The notes under the pieces are model-generated. The model did not search any database. It was not told where the DNA came from and saw only the letters and a list, made by a program, of their open reading frames with translations. Below are positions 1 to 7,065 of a stretch of 12,894 nucleotides of DNA, piece by piece. The position numbers and the translations under genes are program-made. Origin of the DNA: an uncultured Anaerococcus sp. (GTDB taxonomy: Bacteria > Bacillota > Clostridia > Tissierellales > Peptoniphilaceae); assembly GCA_900550345.1 (NCBI GenBank), contig URRX01000024.1:1-12894 (forward strand), read 5' to 3'. Position 1 is the stretch's first letter; the number at the start of each line of letters is the position of its first letter.

Positions 1-257
1 AAAATCACAAATCCTAAAATATACATTACTAATATAATTAACTTTATAGTCGGAAAATTTCCATATATATCAATAGGGATTACCTTAATTATCATATCAA
101 ATAAAAAGGTAAGTACTAATAAAAAAATCCCTAATTTAATCAAAATTTTAGATATCAAAAATAAAACAACCAAACCAACTAGAATAGCAATAATTACTAA
201 GGGTAAGTTTATTTCATTTAAAACACCATAAATTGCATCATAATTTAAATTATTCAT
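1..257 (-). CDS. Small integral membrane protein of unknown function, N-terminal part (runs off the window)
   Basis: An open frame runs from an ATG at 257-255 to the left edge without a stop, giving 85 codons. The protein starts MNNLNYDAIYGVLNEINLP and is then almost entirely hydrophobic. Membrane segments are visible at about residues 19-35, 40-58 and 74-85+, separated by a short polar stretch containing IPIDIYGNFP. The start is supported by a good ribosome binding site (AAAAGGTGG) 5 bases upstream and by an extended -10 promoter just beyond it. No catalytic or transport motif is visible and I do not recognise the family. The C-terminus is missing, so length and topology are unknown. The gene diverges from the tRNA-Thr to its right. 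That this is a real gene is likely; its function is not known. Confidence 0.75.
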   Translation of the reverse strand, partial: MNNLNYDAIYGVLNEINLPLVIIAILVGLVVLFLISKILIKLGIFLLVLTFLFDMIIKVIPIDIYGNFPTIKLIILVMYILGFVI

Positions 258-274
258 ATTACCACCTTTTAGTC

Positions 275-303
275 ATTATACCAAAAATCTAAATAAATTA
301 GAA
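275..303 (-). promoter_or_regulatory. Promoter of the unknown membrane-protein gene
   Basis: On the minus strand a perfect TATAAT (280-275) is preceded by TG one base upstream (TGGTATAAT), which is an extended -10. The -35 region 17 bases further upstream (TTCTAA, 303-298) is poor, as is common for extended -10 promoters. It lies about 18 bases upstream of the start codon, so the leader is very short. Prediction from consensus only. Confidence 0.5.
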
Positions 304-314
304 ATCTATATTAA

Positions 315-342
315 TTGAATAAATAATTAATTTTTGTATAAT
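315..342 (+). promoter_or_regulatory. Promoter of tRNA-Thr
   Basis: TTGAAT (315-320) and TATAAT (337-342) are separated by 16 bases, and the mature tRNA begins 11 bases after the -10. This is a near-consensus housekeeping sigma promoter placed correctly for a stand-alone tRNA gene. Confidence 0.75.
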
Positions 343-352
343 ATAAATATAT

Positions 353-428
353 GCTGGAATAGCTCAATCGGTAGAGCAATTGTATCGTAAACAAAAGGTT
401 GCGGGTTCAAGTCCTGTTTCCAGCTCCA
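353..428 (+). tRNA. tRNA-Thr, anticodon CGU
   Basis: The 76-base sequence folds into a full cloverleaf. The acceptor stem is GCTGGAA with TTCCAGC, the D arm GCTC/GAGC, the anticodon loop ATCGTAA and the T arm GCGGG-TTCAAGT-CCTGT, and CCA is encoded at the 3' end. The anticodon CGT reads the threonine codon ACG. The overall sequence resembles Firmicute tRNA-Thr, including the T at the discriminator position. ACG is a rare codon in such an AT-rich genome, and the TGT isoacceptor could also read it, so this is probably a minor supplementary tRNA. One oddity is that the top pair of the anticodon stem is an A27-A43 mismatch, leaving four canonical pairs. The gene is a single unit with its own promoter and terminator. 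Confidence 0.93.
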
Positions 429-434
429 ATTTTA

Positions 435-456
435 CCATCACTTGATGGTTTTTTTT
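435..456 (+). terminator. Rho-independent terminator of tRNA-Thr
   Basis: CCATCA and TGATGG form a short hairpin (435-448) followed directly by eight T residues (449-456). It starts 7 bases after the tRNA 3' end, as expected for a monocistronic tRNA. Confidence 0.85.
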
Positions 457-459
457 ATT

Positions 460-487
460 AAAAAAAGACCGGAGTCAAACCGATCTT
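460..487 (-). terminator. Rho-independent terminator of cstA
   Basis: Read on the minus strand, AAGATCGG and CCGGTCTT form an 8-bp stem with one G-U pair around a 7-base loop. It is followed by a run of seven T (plus-strand A at 460-466). It lies 9 bases beyond the cstA stop codon. A short T run on the other side (486-490) may let it act weakly in both directions. Confidence 0.85.
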
Positions 488-496
488 TTTAATGAA

Positions 497-1951
497 TTAA
501 TCTAATACAATATTTTTAATTTCGTTTCTTCTTTTATTTGCATTTTTTACTATAAATACTCCATATAAAACAGCAATTATTGCCCCTAATATATATGAAA
601 TTTTTAAATCAAGACCAAAACCAATCTCTTTTGCACTTATGATAAATGAAAATACAATAAATGCATAAAAAATTCCTGGAATCAAAGTCATTAAATAATT
701 TTTGTTTTTTGTAATTAAATATGTTGTTGCAACACCTAAAGCAAAAATAGCTACAAATTGATTTGTAAATCCAAAATATCTCCATAAAATATTGAATCCA
801 TTAGGATTAGATTTTGCAAATACAAGAATAATTATTGCAGGAATAAATAAAACTGCTGCAACTGAAGCTCTTTTTACACCAGATTTTTGGTCAATATTTA
901 ATTCTTCAGAAACAATTAATCTAAGTGATCTAAATGCAGTATCGCCACTAGTAATAGGAAGAGCTATTACACCAATTATTGCCAAATAACCACCAATTGA
1001 TCCCATGAAAGTTCTAGAAATTTGACCAACCATCAAAGTTCCTGCAGTATCCAAAGCAGCTTTTCCTGATGAAAATAAAACCAAAGCACCAGCTGCCCAA
1101 ATCATAGCTATAAAACCTTCTGTAATCATTGTAGAATAAAATGTTCCCATTGCTTCTTTTTCTTTAGAAACAGTTCTTGAAACTAGAGTTACTTGAGAAC
1201 CATGAAATCCTGAAAGAATACCACAAGCTACTGTTATAAAAAATGAAGGAATAAATTTTTGTCCACCTGGATGATCATAAAATAATCCGTAGCCATCAAA
1301 TTGAAGATTAGAAAGACCCTTAAAAATAATTCCTACAAAAACACCAATTGATGATATAAGCAAAAAAGCCCCAAATAATGGATATATTCTACCAATTAAT
1401 TTATCAATAGGTAAAACTGTTGAAAGTATGTAATAAATAAAGATTGTGCCATAGATTATCCAAATAACATTTGAATTTGGATCAAGACCCATAATATCAT
1501 TAGCAATCAAATCTCCTGGTGTATAAACAAAAACTGTCCCAGTTAAAAGCAATAAGATTGCAATAACTATATTATAAAATCTTTTAACATTTGTTCCCAA
1601 ATATTTTCCAACTAATTTTGGAACTTGGCTTCCACCATTTCTCATCGAAATCATACCAGTTGCATAATCATGGACAGCTCCAGCAAAAACACATCCTAAA
1701 GGAATTGCTAAAAATGCAATTGGTCCAAATAAAATACCTTGTATTGGTCCAAGAATTGGTCCAGTTCCTGCAATATTTAACAAATTTATTAGCCAATTTT
1801 TCTTTTTACTCATCGTTACATAATCAACACCGTCAGCCTTTCTTACAGCTGGAGTTTCTCTATCATCAGGTTGAAATTGACTTTCAACAACCTTTGAATA
1901 AATGATTCCTCCAAAAATAAGGATAGCAAGACCTACAAAAAATAATACCAT
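497..1951 (-). CDS. cstA: CstA-family carbon starvation / peptide or pyruvate transporter, short form
   Basis: This 484-residue, highly hydrophobic protein has about a dozen membrane segments. It carries the N-terminal signature of the CstA family, including NIAGTGPILGPIQG at about residues 59-72 and a conserved AGAVHDY segment near residue 90. Characterised E. coli members (CstA, BtsT) take up peptides and pyruvate; they are about 700 residues long. Shorter proteins of this size are common in anaerobic Firmicutes and their substrate is less certain. The start is fixed by an AGGAGG site 7-8 bases before the ATG. It is a monocistronic unit with its own promoter and terminator. No LytS/BtsS-type sensor pair, which often controls these transporters, is in the window. 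The family call is firm; substrate and physiological role are inferred. Confidence 0.9.
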   Translation of the reverse strand: MVLFFVGLAILIFGGIIYSKVVESQFQPDDRETPAVRKADGVDYVTMSKKKNWLINLLNIAGTGPILGPIQGILFGPIAFLAIPLGCVFAGAVHDYATGMISMRNGGSQVPKLVGKYLGTNVKRFYNIVIAILLLLTGTVFVYTPGDLIANDIMGLDPNSNVIWIIYGTIFIYYILSTVLPIDKLIGRIYPLFGAFLLISSIGVFVGIIFKGLSNLQFDGYGLFYDHPGGQKFIPSFFITVACGILSGFHGSQVTLVSRTVSKEKEAMGTFYSTMITEGFIAMIWAAGALVLFSSGKAALDTAGTLMVGQISRTFMGSIGGYLAIIGVIALPITSGDTAFRSLRLIVSEELNIDQKSGVKRASVAAVLFIPAIIILVFAKSNPNGFNILWRYFGFTNQFVAIFALGVATTYLITKNKNYLMTLIPGIFYAFIVFSFIISAKEIGFGLDLKISYILGAIIAVLYGVFIVKNANKRRNEIKNIVLD

Positions 1952-1985
1952 ATTACCTCCTTATGTATAATATTAATTCATCTAA

Positions 1986-2014
1986 ATTATAAAATAATTG
2001 ATAAATATATTCAA
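1986..2014 (-). promoter_or_regulatory. Promoter of cstA
   Basis: On the minus strand, TTGAAT (2014-2009) and a perfect TATAAT (1991-1986) are 17 bases apart. The expected transcript begins near 1979 and has a leader of about 28 bases ending in the AGGAGG site. No obvious catabolite-repression operator was recognised around it. Confidence 0.7.
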
Positions 2015-2051
2015 AGATGATTAAAAGTATACATAATTCATAATTTTTAAT

Positions 2052-2075
2052 AAAAAAAGCCAGCTTATGCTGACT
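2052..2075 (-). terminator. Rho-independent terminator of the heat-shock operon (after mtaB)
   Basis: On the minus strand, AGTCAGC and GCTGGCT form a 7-bp stem around ATAA (2075-2058) and are followed by a T run. The first base of the stem is the last base of the mtaB stop codon, so transcription ends immediately after the gene. Confidence 0.87.
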
Positions 2076-3373
2076 TAATCTACAATTTCACCAATTAAAT
2101 AATCATCTATTCTTTGGGTGATTTTTATATTTTTAATTTTATTTATTCCTACCTTATCTTTTGTATGAACTCTTAGATAATTTGTTGAATAACCTGATTT
2201 GTATCCCTCAAGTTCTGTTTTTGTTTCAAATAAAACTGATAAATTTTTTCCAATTTGTTTATCTAAAAATTCGTGAGAATTTTTCTTTTCAATTTCGGAT
2301 AATTCTTTAGACCTTCTTTTTTTAGTGTTTCCATCGACTTGATTTTTCATACTAGCGGCATTTGTTCCATCTCTCTTGGAATATTTAAAAAGATGGGTCT
2401 TAGAAAACTTGATATCTCTAACAAATTTTTTAGTTTCTTCGTGATTTTTTTCACTTTCATTTGGAAAACCTACTATAATATCTGTAGTTAAACCTGCATT
2501 TGGGAAATATTCTCTAATTAAATCGACTTTTTCCTTGAAAATTTTTGTATCATATTTTCTGTTCATAAGTTTTAGTACATCATCAGATCCTGATTGAAGA
2601 GATAAATGGAAATGATCACATGCTTTTTTTGTATCTTTCATTCTTTGTAAAAATTCCCTGTCAATATGTCTTGGTTCCATTGATGAGAGTCTAATTCTTT
2701 CAATTCCTTCTATTTTTGCAATATGCTCAATTACATCTATCAAGGAAATATTTAAATCCAAATCTTTTCCATAACTTGCAACATGAATACCTGTAAGAAC
2801 AATTTCTTTAAATCCATTGTCTCTTAATCTTTTTGCCTCATCAATAATTGATACTAAATCCCTTGATGCAATATTTCCCCTTGCATACGGAATCAAACAA
2901 TAAGAACAGTACATATTGCAACCATCTTGAATTTTTATATATGCACGAGTCATATCAGCTTGGTTAGAAATTTCTAAATCTTCAATAGCTTCACCTATTT
3001 TAAATTCTTCTACATCTTTAGTTTTTACATGGTCATTTATAAAATTATCACAAAGATCCACTACTTCTTCTTTATTTCTTGATCCTAAAACAATATCAAC
3101 GCCTTCAATTTCTTTTACTTCATCACCCTTTACTTGGGAATAACAACCAATAACTGCAATAATTGCATCTTGATTTTCTTTTCTAGCTTTTGATATTGTC
3201 TGTCTAGATTTTCTATCGCTCATATTTGTTACTGTACAAGTATTTATAACATAAATATCAGCATTGTCTTCCTTTTTTTCAAAACCTCTTTTTTTGAATA
3301 ATTCTTCAATGGCTTCAGATTCATATTGGTTAACCTTACAGCCTAAGGTTTTAATATTAAATGTTTTATTCAT
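2075..3373 (-). CDS. mtaB: MtaB, tRNA t6A37 methylthiotransferase (radical SAM)
   Basis: This enzyme converts t6A37 to ms2t6A37 in tRNAs that read ANN codons, using SAM and two iron-sulfur clusters. In the 432-residue protein, the N-terminal MTTase domain supplies three cluster cysteines (C12 in LGCKVN, C46 in NTCTVT, C77 in IGCYSQ). The radical-SAM motif CNMYCSYC provides C152, C156 and C159. A TRAM-type RNA-binding domain occupies roughly the last 55 residues. The LGCKVNQYES start and the DGCNMYCSYC motif favour MtaB over its relatives MiaB and RimO. The ATG overlaps the dnaJ stop by one base (TAATG), implying translational coupling. In Bacillus subtilis the orthologue yqeV also ends this operon, but prmA and rsmE lie between it and dnaJ; both are missing here. 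Confidence 0.94.
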   Translation of the reverse strand: MNKTFNIKTLGCKVNQYESEAIEELFKKRGFEKKEDNADIYVINTCTVTNMSDRKSRQTISKARKENQDAIIAVIGCYSQVKGDEVKEIEGVDIVLGSRNKEEVVDLCDNFINDHVKTKDVEEFKIGEAIEDLEISNQADMTRAYIKIQDGCNMYCSYCLIPYARGNIASRDLVSIIDEAKRLRDNGFKEIVLTGIHVASYGKDLDLNISLIDVIEHIAKIEGIERIRLSSMEPRHIDREFLQRMKDTKKACDHFHLSLQSGSDDVLKLMNRKYDTKIFKEKVDLIREYFPNAGLTTDIIVGFPNESEKNHEETKKFVRDIKFSKTHLFKYSKRDGTNAASMKNQVDGNTKKRRSKELSEIEKKNSHEFLDKQIGKNLSVLFETKTELEGYKSGYSTNYLRVHTKDKVGINKIKNIKITQRIDDYLIGEIVD

Positions 3374-4488
3374 TAATCAAACAAATCCTTTAATTTTTCA
3401 AAAAAGTTCTTATCTTCTTTTACCACATCGCCAGAAATTTCTGAAAATTCTTTTAATTTTTCTTTTTGAGCTTTGGATAATTTTGTTGGGGTAACAACTT
3501 TTACATAGAAATAAAGATCACCTTGTCTTTTTGTTCTATCTGATTTTATTCCCTCATTTTTTATCCTAAATTTAGTCCCAGTTTGAGTTCCTGCCGGTAT
3601 ATGATATTCTTGGGTAGTAGTTAAAGTTGGAATGTCTATATTTCCACCAAGAGCTGCAGTTGTAAATGAAATTGGCATTTCATAGTAAATATCAAGTCCA
3701 TCTCTTTTGAAAATTTCATGTTCTTCAACTTTTAAGATTATATATAAATCTCCATAAGAGCCACCATTTTCACCTGCATTTCCTTTTCCAACAACTCTCA
3801 TTACAGAATCATTTTCTACTCCAGATGGTATATCAATTTTTATTTTTTCATTTTTAATTTTTCTACCGCTACCATTACAATCTGGACATTTTTCTTCAAT
3901 TATTTCTCCAGTACCATGACAGTGATCACAAGTTGTTTGACGAGAAACTGTGCCAAATGGAGTTTGACTTACATTATTTATAACGCCCGTTCCATTACAC
4001 TTAGGGCAAGTTTTTATTTTACTTTCATCTTTTGCACCTTTTCCATGACAAGTTTCACATTCAACTTCTCTTCTTACTTGAATTTCTTTAGAAATTCCAA
4101 AAGCAGATTCTTTGAAAGTTAATTTTACAACTTGTTGAATATCTGATCCTTTTCTGGCTCTTTTTCTTTGTTGGCTTCTTCCTTGTGAAAATATATCTCC
4201 AAATAAATCACCAAATATATCATCAAATCCACCAAAACCACCAGAAAATCCACTAGCTCCACCACCATTTTCAAAGGCAGCAGCTCCATAAGTGTCATAT
4301 TGACGTTTTTTTTGTGGATCAGATAAAATTTCATAGGCTTCAGAAATTTCTTTGAATTTTTCTTGAGCCTTGTCATCATCTGGATTTAAATCTGGATGAT
4401 ATTTTTTTGCAAGTTTCCTATATTTTCTTTTCAATTCAGAATCGCTGACATTCCTGTCAACTTCTAATAATTCATATGGGTCTTTCAT
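3373..4488 (-). CDS. dnaJ: DnaJ (Hsp40), co-chaperone of DnaK
   Basis: DnaJ delivers unfolded clients to DnaK and stimulates its ATPase. The 371-residue protein has the full class I layout. A J domain with HPD at residues 31-33 is followed by a Gly/Phe-rich linker at about 74-100. A zinc-binding region has four CxxCxGxG repeats (cysteines 144/147, 161/164, 187/190, 201/204), and two C-terminal substrate-binding domains complete it. The start has a GGAGG site 6 bases upstream. Unlike the closely packed upstream genes, it is separated from dnaK by 190 bases that hold a strong terminator and an apparent promoter. It is therefore probably transcribed partly on its own, together with mtaB, to which it is joined by a one-base overlap. 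Confidence 0.97.
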   Translation of the reverse strand: MKDPYELLEVDRNVSDSELKRKYRKLAKKYHPDLNPDDDKAQEKFKEISEAYEILSDPQKKRQYDTYGAAAFENGGGASGFSGGFGGFDDIFGDLFGDIFSQGRSQQRKRARKGSDIQQVVKLTFKESAFGISKEIQVRREVECETCHGKGAKDESKIKTCPKCNGTGVINNVSQTPFGTVSRQTTCDHCHGTGEIIEEKCPDCNGSGRKIKNEKIKIDIPSGVENDSVMRVVGKGNAGENGGSYGDLYIILKVEEHEIFKRDGLDIYYEMPISFTTAALGGNIDIPTLTTTQEYHIPAGTQTGTKFRIKNEGIKSDRTKRQGDLYFYVKVVTPTKLSKAQKEKLKEFSEISGDVVKEDKNFFEKLKDLFD

Positions 4489-4577
4489 TTATCCTCCAAT
4501 ATAAAAAAAATAAATTATTTCTAATTTATTTGTCCTAATCTTAATTTATAATTTTATACTTTTATCTAAGCTCAACT

Positions 4578-4606
4578 ATTATACCACTTTGATAAAAAAA
4601 TTAAAT
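4578..4606 (-). promoter_or_regulatory. Likely internal promoter for dnaJ-mtaB
   Basis: On the minus strand, TGGTATAAT (4586-4578) is an extended -10 with a perfect TATAAT core. The -35 region is weak (TTTAAT at 4605-4600, 16 bases away). The start site would be near 4571, giving a leader of about 80 bases before dnaJ. No CIRCE sequence is present here, so this promoter would not be under HrcA control. The rest of the 190-base gap is AT-rich and shows nothing else I can identify. Confidence 0.55.
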
Positions 4607-4621
4607 TATATTTTAAAATTT

Positions 4622-4664
4622 AAAATAAAAATAAAGAATAAGAAGCAAGGCCTCCTATTCTTTA
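4622..4664 (-). terminator. Strong terminator between dnaK and dnaJ
   Basis: Read on the minus strand, 4664-4651 and 4645-4632 form an uninterrupted 14-bp stem around the loop CCTTG. Two of the pairs are G-U, which exist only in the minus-strand RNA. The stem is followed by a T-rich tract (TTTTTATTTT, 4631-4622). It lies 14 bases after the dnaK stop codon. It should end most hrcA-grpE-dnaK transcripts before dnaJ. Confidence 0.85.
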
Positions 4665-4678
4665 AAATTTATTTATTT

Positions 4679-6499
4679 TTATTCTTCATCGTCATCTACA
4701 ACTTCATAGTCAGCATCTACTACATCGTCATCTGCTTTTCCAGCATTTTGACCTTCTTGATTTGCTTGAGCATTTTTATACATTGCTTCACTCATTGAGT
4801 AGATTTCTTGTTGTAGAGCTTCTGTTTTTGCTTTGATATCTTCAGTATTGTCAGCTTTAATGCTTTTTTCAAGATCTTTAATTTTTTCTTCAATCTTATC
4901 TTTTTCGTTTCCTTCAACTTTTGCTTCTTCTAAAGTTTTTCTTGCTTGGTAAACTAAAGATTCTGCATTATTTTTAACTTCAATACCTTCTTTTTTCTTT
5001 TTATCATCATCAGCAAATTTTTCAGCTTCTTTTACTTTTTTATCAATTTCTTCTTCAGTTAAGTTTGTTGATGAAGTAATAGTAATTTTTTGTTCTTTTC
5101 CACTACCTTGGTCTTTTGCTGATACATTAACTATACCATTTGCATCTATATCAAATGTAACTTCTATTTGTGGAACTCCACGTCTTGCTGCTGGAATTCC
5201 TGTTAATTGGAATCTACCGAGTGTAGTATTGTCTGCTGCCATTTCTCTTTCACCTTGTACAACGTGAATATCTACATCTGTTTGTCCGTCTGCAGCTGTT
5301 GTAAAGATTTGAGATTTTTTAGTTGGGATTGTTGTGTTTCTTTCAATTAATTTTGTAGCAACTCCACCAAGAGTTTCAATTCCTAGAGAAAGTGGTGTAA
5401 CGTCAAGAAGCAATAAGTCTTTAACTTCTCCTGTTAAAACTCCACCTTGAATTGCAGCACCAAGTGCAACACATTCGTCTGGGTTTATATCTCTTTGTGG
5501 TTCTTTTCCAATTATATTTTTGACTAAATCTTGAACTGCTGGAATTCTTGATGATCCACCAACAAGCAATACTTTTTCTATATCACTTGATGATAAAGAA
5601 GCATCTTTAAGAGCATCTTCAACTGGTCCTCTTGTAGCTTCTACAAGATCGTGAGTTAATTCATCAAATTTTGCTCTTGTAACTGTAATGTCTAAGTGAA
5701 CTGGTTGTCCATCAACAGCTGTAATAAATGGTAGATTTACATTAGTTGTTTTTGTAGATGATAATTCTTTTTTAGCTTTTTCTGCTGCATCTTTTAATCT
5801 TTGCATAGCTGTAAGATCTTTTGTTAAATCAACACCAGTCTCTTTTTTAAATTCTGCTGCTAAATAATCAACTAATCTATTATCAAAGTCGTCTCCACCT
5901 AGTTTATTATTTCCTCTTGTAGATAATACTTCAAATACTCCATCTCCTACTTCAAGAATTGAAACATCGAATGTACCACCACCAAGGTCATAAACCATGA
6001 TTTTTGCTTGGTCAGTTTCTTTATCCATTCCATAAGCAAGAGCTGCTGCTGTTGGTTCGTTTATAATTCTTTTTACATTTAAGCCTGCAATTTTTCCAGC
6101 GTCTTTTGTAGCTTGTCTTTGAGCATCTGTAAAGTATGCAGGAACTGTAATTACAGCATCAGTGACTGTATCATTTAAATATCCTTCTGCATCTGATTTT
6201 AATTTTTGTAAAATCATAGCTGAAACTTCTTCTGGTGTATAAGAATTTCCATCAATTTCACTAGTTTTATAATCAGTTCCCATCTCTCTTTTGATTGATG
6301 AGATAGTTCTATCAGGATTTGTTATTGCTTGTCTTTTTGCAGTTTCTCCAACAAGTCTTTCTCCATCTTTTGTAAAAGCAACAACTGATGGTGTTGTTCT
6401 ATTTCCTTCAGTATTTGGGATTATTGTTGAATCCCCACCTTCCATAACGGCAACTGCTGAGTTTGTTGTTCCTAAATCAATTCCTATAATTTTTGCCAT
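4679..6499 (-). CDS. dnaK: DnaK (Hsp70) molecular chaperone
   Basis: DnaK is the ATP-dependent chaperone that binds exposed hydrophobic segments of unfolded proteins and works with DnaJ and the exchange factor GrpE. The 606-residue length fits Gram-positive DnaK. The nucleotide-binding domain shows the phosphate-1 motif IGIDLGTTNS at residues 5-14, NEPTAAALAYG, VYDLGGGTFDVS and LLVGGSSRIPAVQ. The interdomain linker LLLLDVTPLSLG follows, then the substrate-binding domain, a helical lid and an acidic tail ending in VVDDDEE. The ATG has an AGGAGG site about 9 bases upstream, placed right at the end of grpE (12-base gap), consistent with high translation. Regulation is expected through HrcA/CIRCE at the operon head, and a strong terminator follows the gene. 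Confidence 0.98.
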   Translation of the reverse strand: MAKIIGIDLGTTNSAVAVMEGGDSTIIPNTEGNRTTPSVVAFTKDGERLVGETAKRQAITNPDRTISSIKREMGTDYKTSEIDGNSYTPEEVSAMILQKLKSDAEGYLNDTVTDAVITVPAYFTDAQRQATKDAGKIAGLNVKRIINEPTAAALAYGMDKETDQAKIMVYDLGGGTFDVSILEVGDGVFEVLSTRGNNKLGGDDFDNRLVDYLAAEFKKETGVDLTKDLTAMQRLKDAAEKAKKELSSTKTTNVNLPFITAVDGQPVHLDITVTRAKFDELTHDLVEATRGPVEDALKDASLSSSDIEKVLLVGGSSRIPAVQDLVKNIIGKEPQRDINPDECVALGAAIQGGVLTGEVKDLLLLDVTPLSLGIETLGGVATKLIERNTTIPTKKSQIFTTAADGQTDVDIHVVQGEREMAADNTTLGRFQLTGIPAARRGVPQIEVTFDIDANGIVNVSAKDQGSGKEQKITITSSTNLTEEEIDKKVKEAEKFADDDKKKKEGIEVKNNAESLVYQARKTLEEAKVEGNEKDKIEEKIKDLEKSIKADNTEDIKAKTEALQQEIYSMSEAMYKNAQANQEGQNAGKADDDVVDADYEVVDDDEE

Positions 6500-6511
6500 A
6501 ATATTTTCCTC

Positions 6512-7048
6512 CTATTTTGCAACTTTAACCATGCTTGGTCTAATTACTCTATCATTTAGTTTGTATCCTTTTTGATAGGTTTCTATAATATAATTTGATT
6601 TGAAATCTTCATTTTCTTCTGTTTGAAAAGCGTGATGGAAATTCGGATCAAATTCCACACCATCAGATTCAATTTCTTCAAGTCCTTCTTTTTCCAAAAC
6701 TTTCCATAAAGAATCTCTTGTCATAATTATTCCTTGAACAAAAGAATCTTCTTGGTCTTGATCTTTAAGTGCCCTATCAAAATTATCTAGAACTGGTAAA
6801 AGTTCTTCGATTAAATTTGATGATGCAAATTTTTTAAAATCAGATCTTGCCTTTTCTTCTCTTTTTTTGAAATTTGTAAAATCCGCTAAAAGTCTTTGGT
6901 ATTTTTCTTTATATTCATTATCATCATTTGATAAATCTTCTTCTACATTACCTTCTTCATCAACTATTTCAGCATCAATTTCTTCTAATTCTTCATCTAT
7001 ATTTTCAGTATTTTCAACATTTTCATCATGCTTTTTTTCATTGTCCAC
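6512..7048 (-). CDS. grpE: GrpE, nucleotide exchange factor of DnaK
   Basis: GrpE is a homodimer that releases ADP from DnaK. The N-terminal 50 residues are highly acidic, then comes a long helical coiled-coil region. The C-terminal beta domain ends with the family signature GYKLNDRVIRPSMVKVAK. Only GTG starts are available. I chose GTG at 7048-7046 because AGGTG lies 6 bases upstream of it. A GTG three codons earlier (7057) is possible but has only a 3-base gap to its AAGG. The chosen start gives 178 residues, the other 181. The gene follows hrcA by fewer than 20 bases and is followed by dnaK after 12 bases, so all three are co-transcribed. Confidence 0.95.
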   Translation of the reverse strand: MDNEKKHDENVENTENIDEELEEIDAEIVDEEGNVEEDLSNDDNEYKEKYQRLLADFTNFKKREEKARSDFKKFASSNLIEELLPVLDNFDRALKDQDQEDSFVQGIIMTRDSLWKVLEKEGLEEIESDGVEFDPNFHHAFQTEENEDFKSNYIIETYQKGYKLNDRVIRPSMVKVAK

Positions 7049-7065
7049 CTTAAACACCTACCTTA

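Noticed and set aside
1591..1905. Plus-strand 104-codon frame
   Set aside because: It is antisense to the membrane segments of cstA with no start signals; its composition is that of a shadow of hydrophobic codons.
4125..4379. Minus-strand 84-codon frame inside dnaJ
   Set aside because: It is an alternative frame within the J domain and Gly/Phe region of an intact dnaJ and has no independent start signals.
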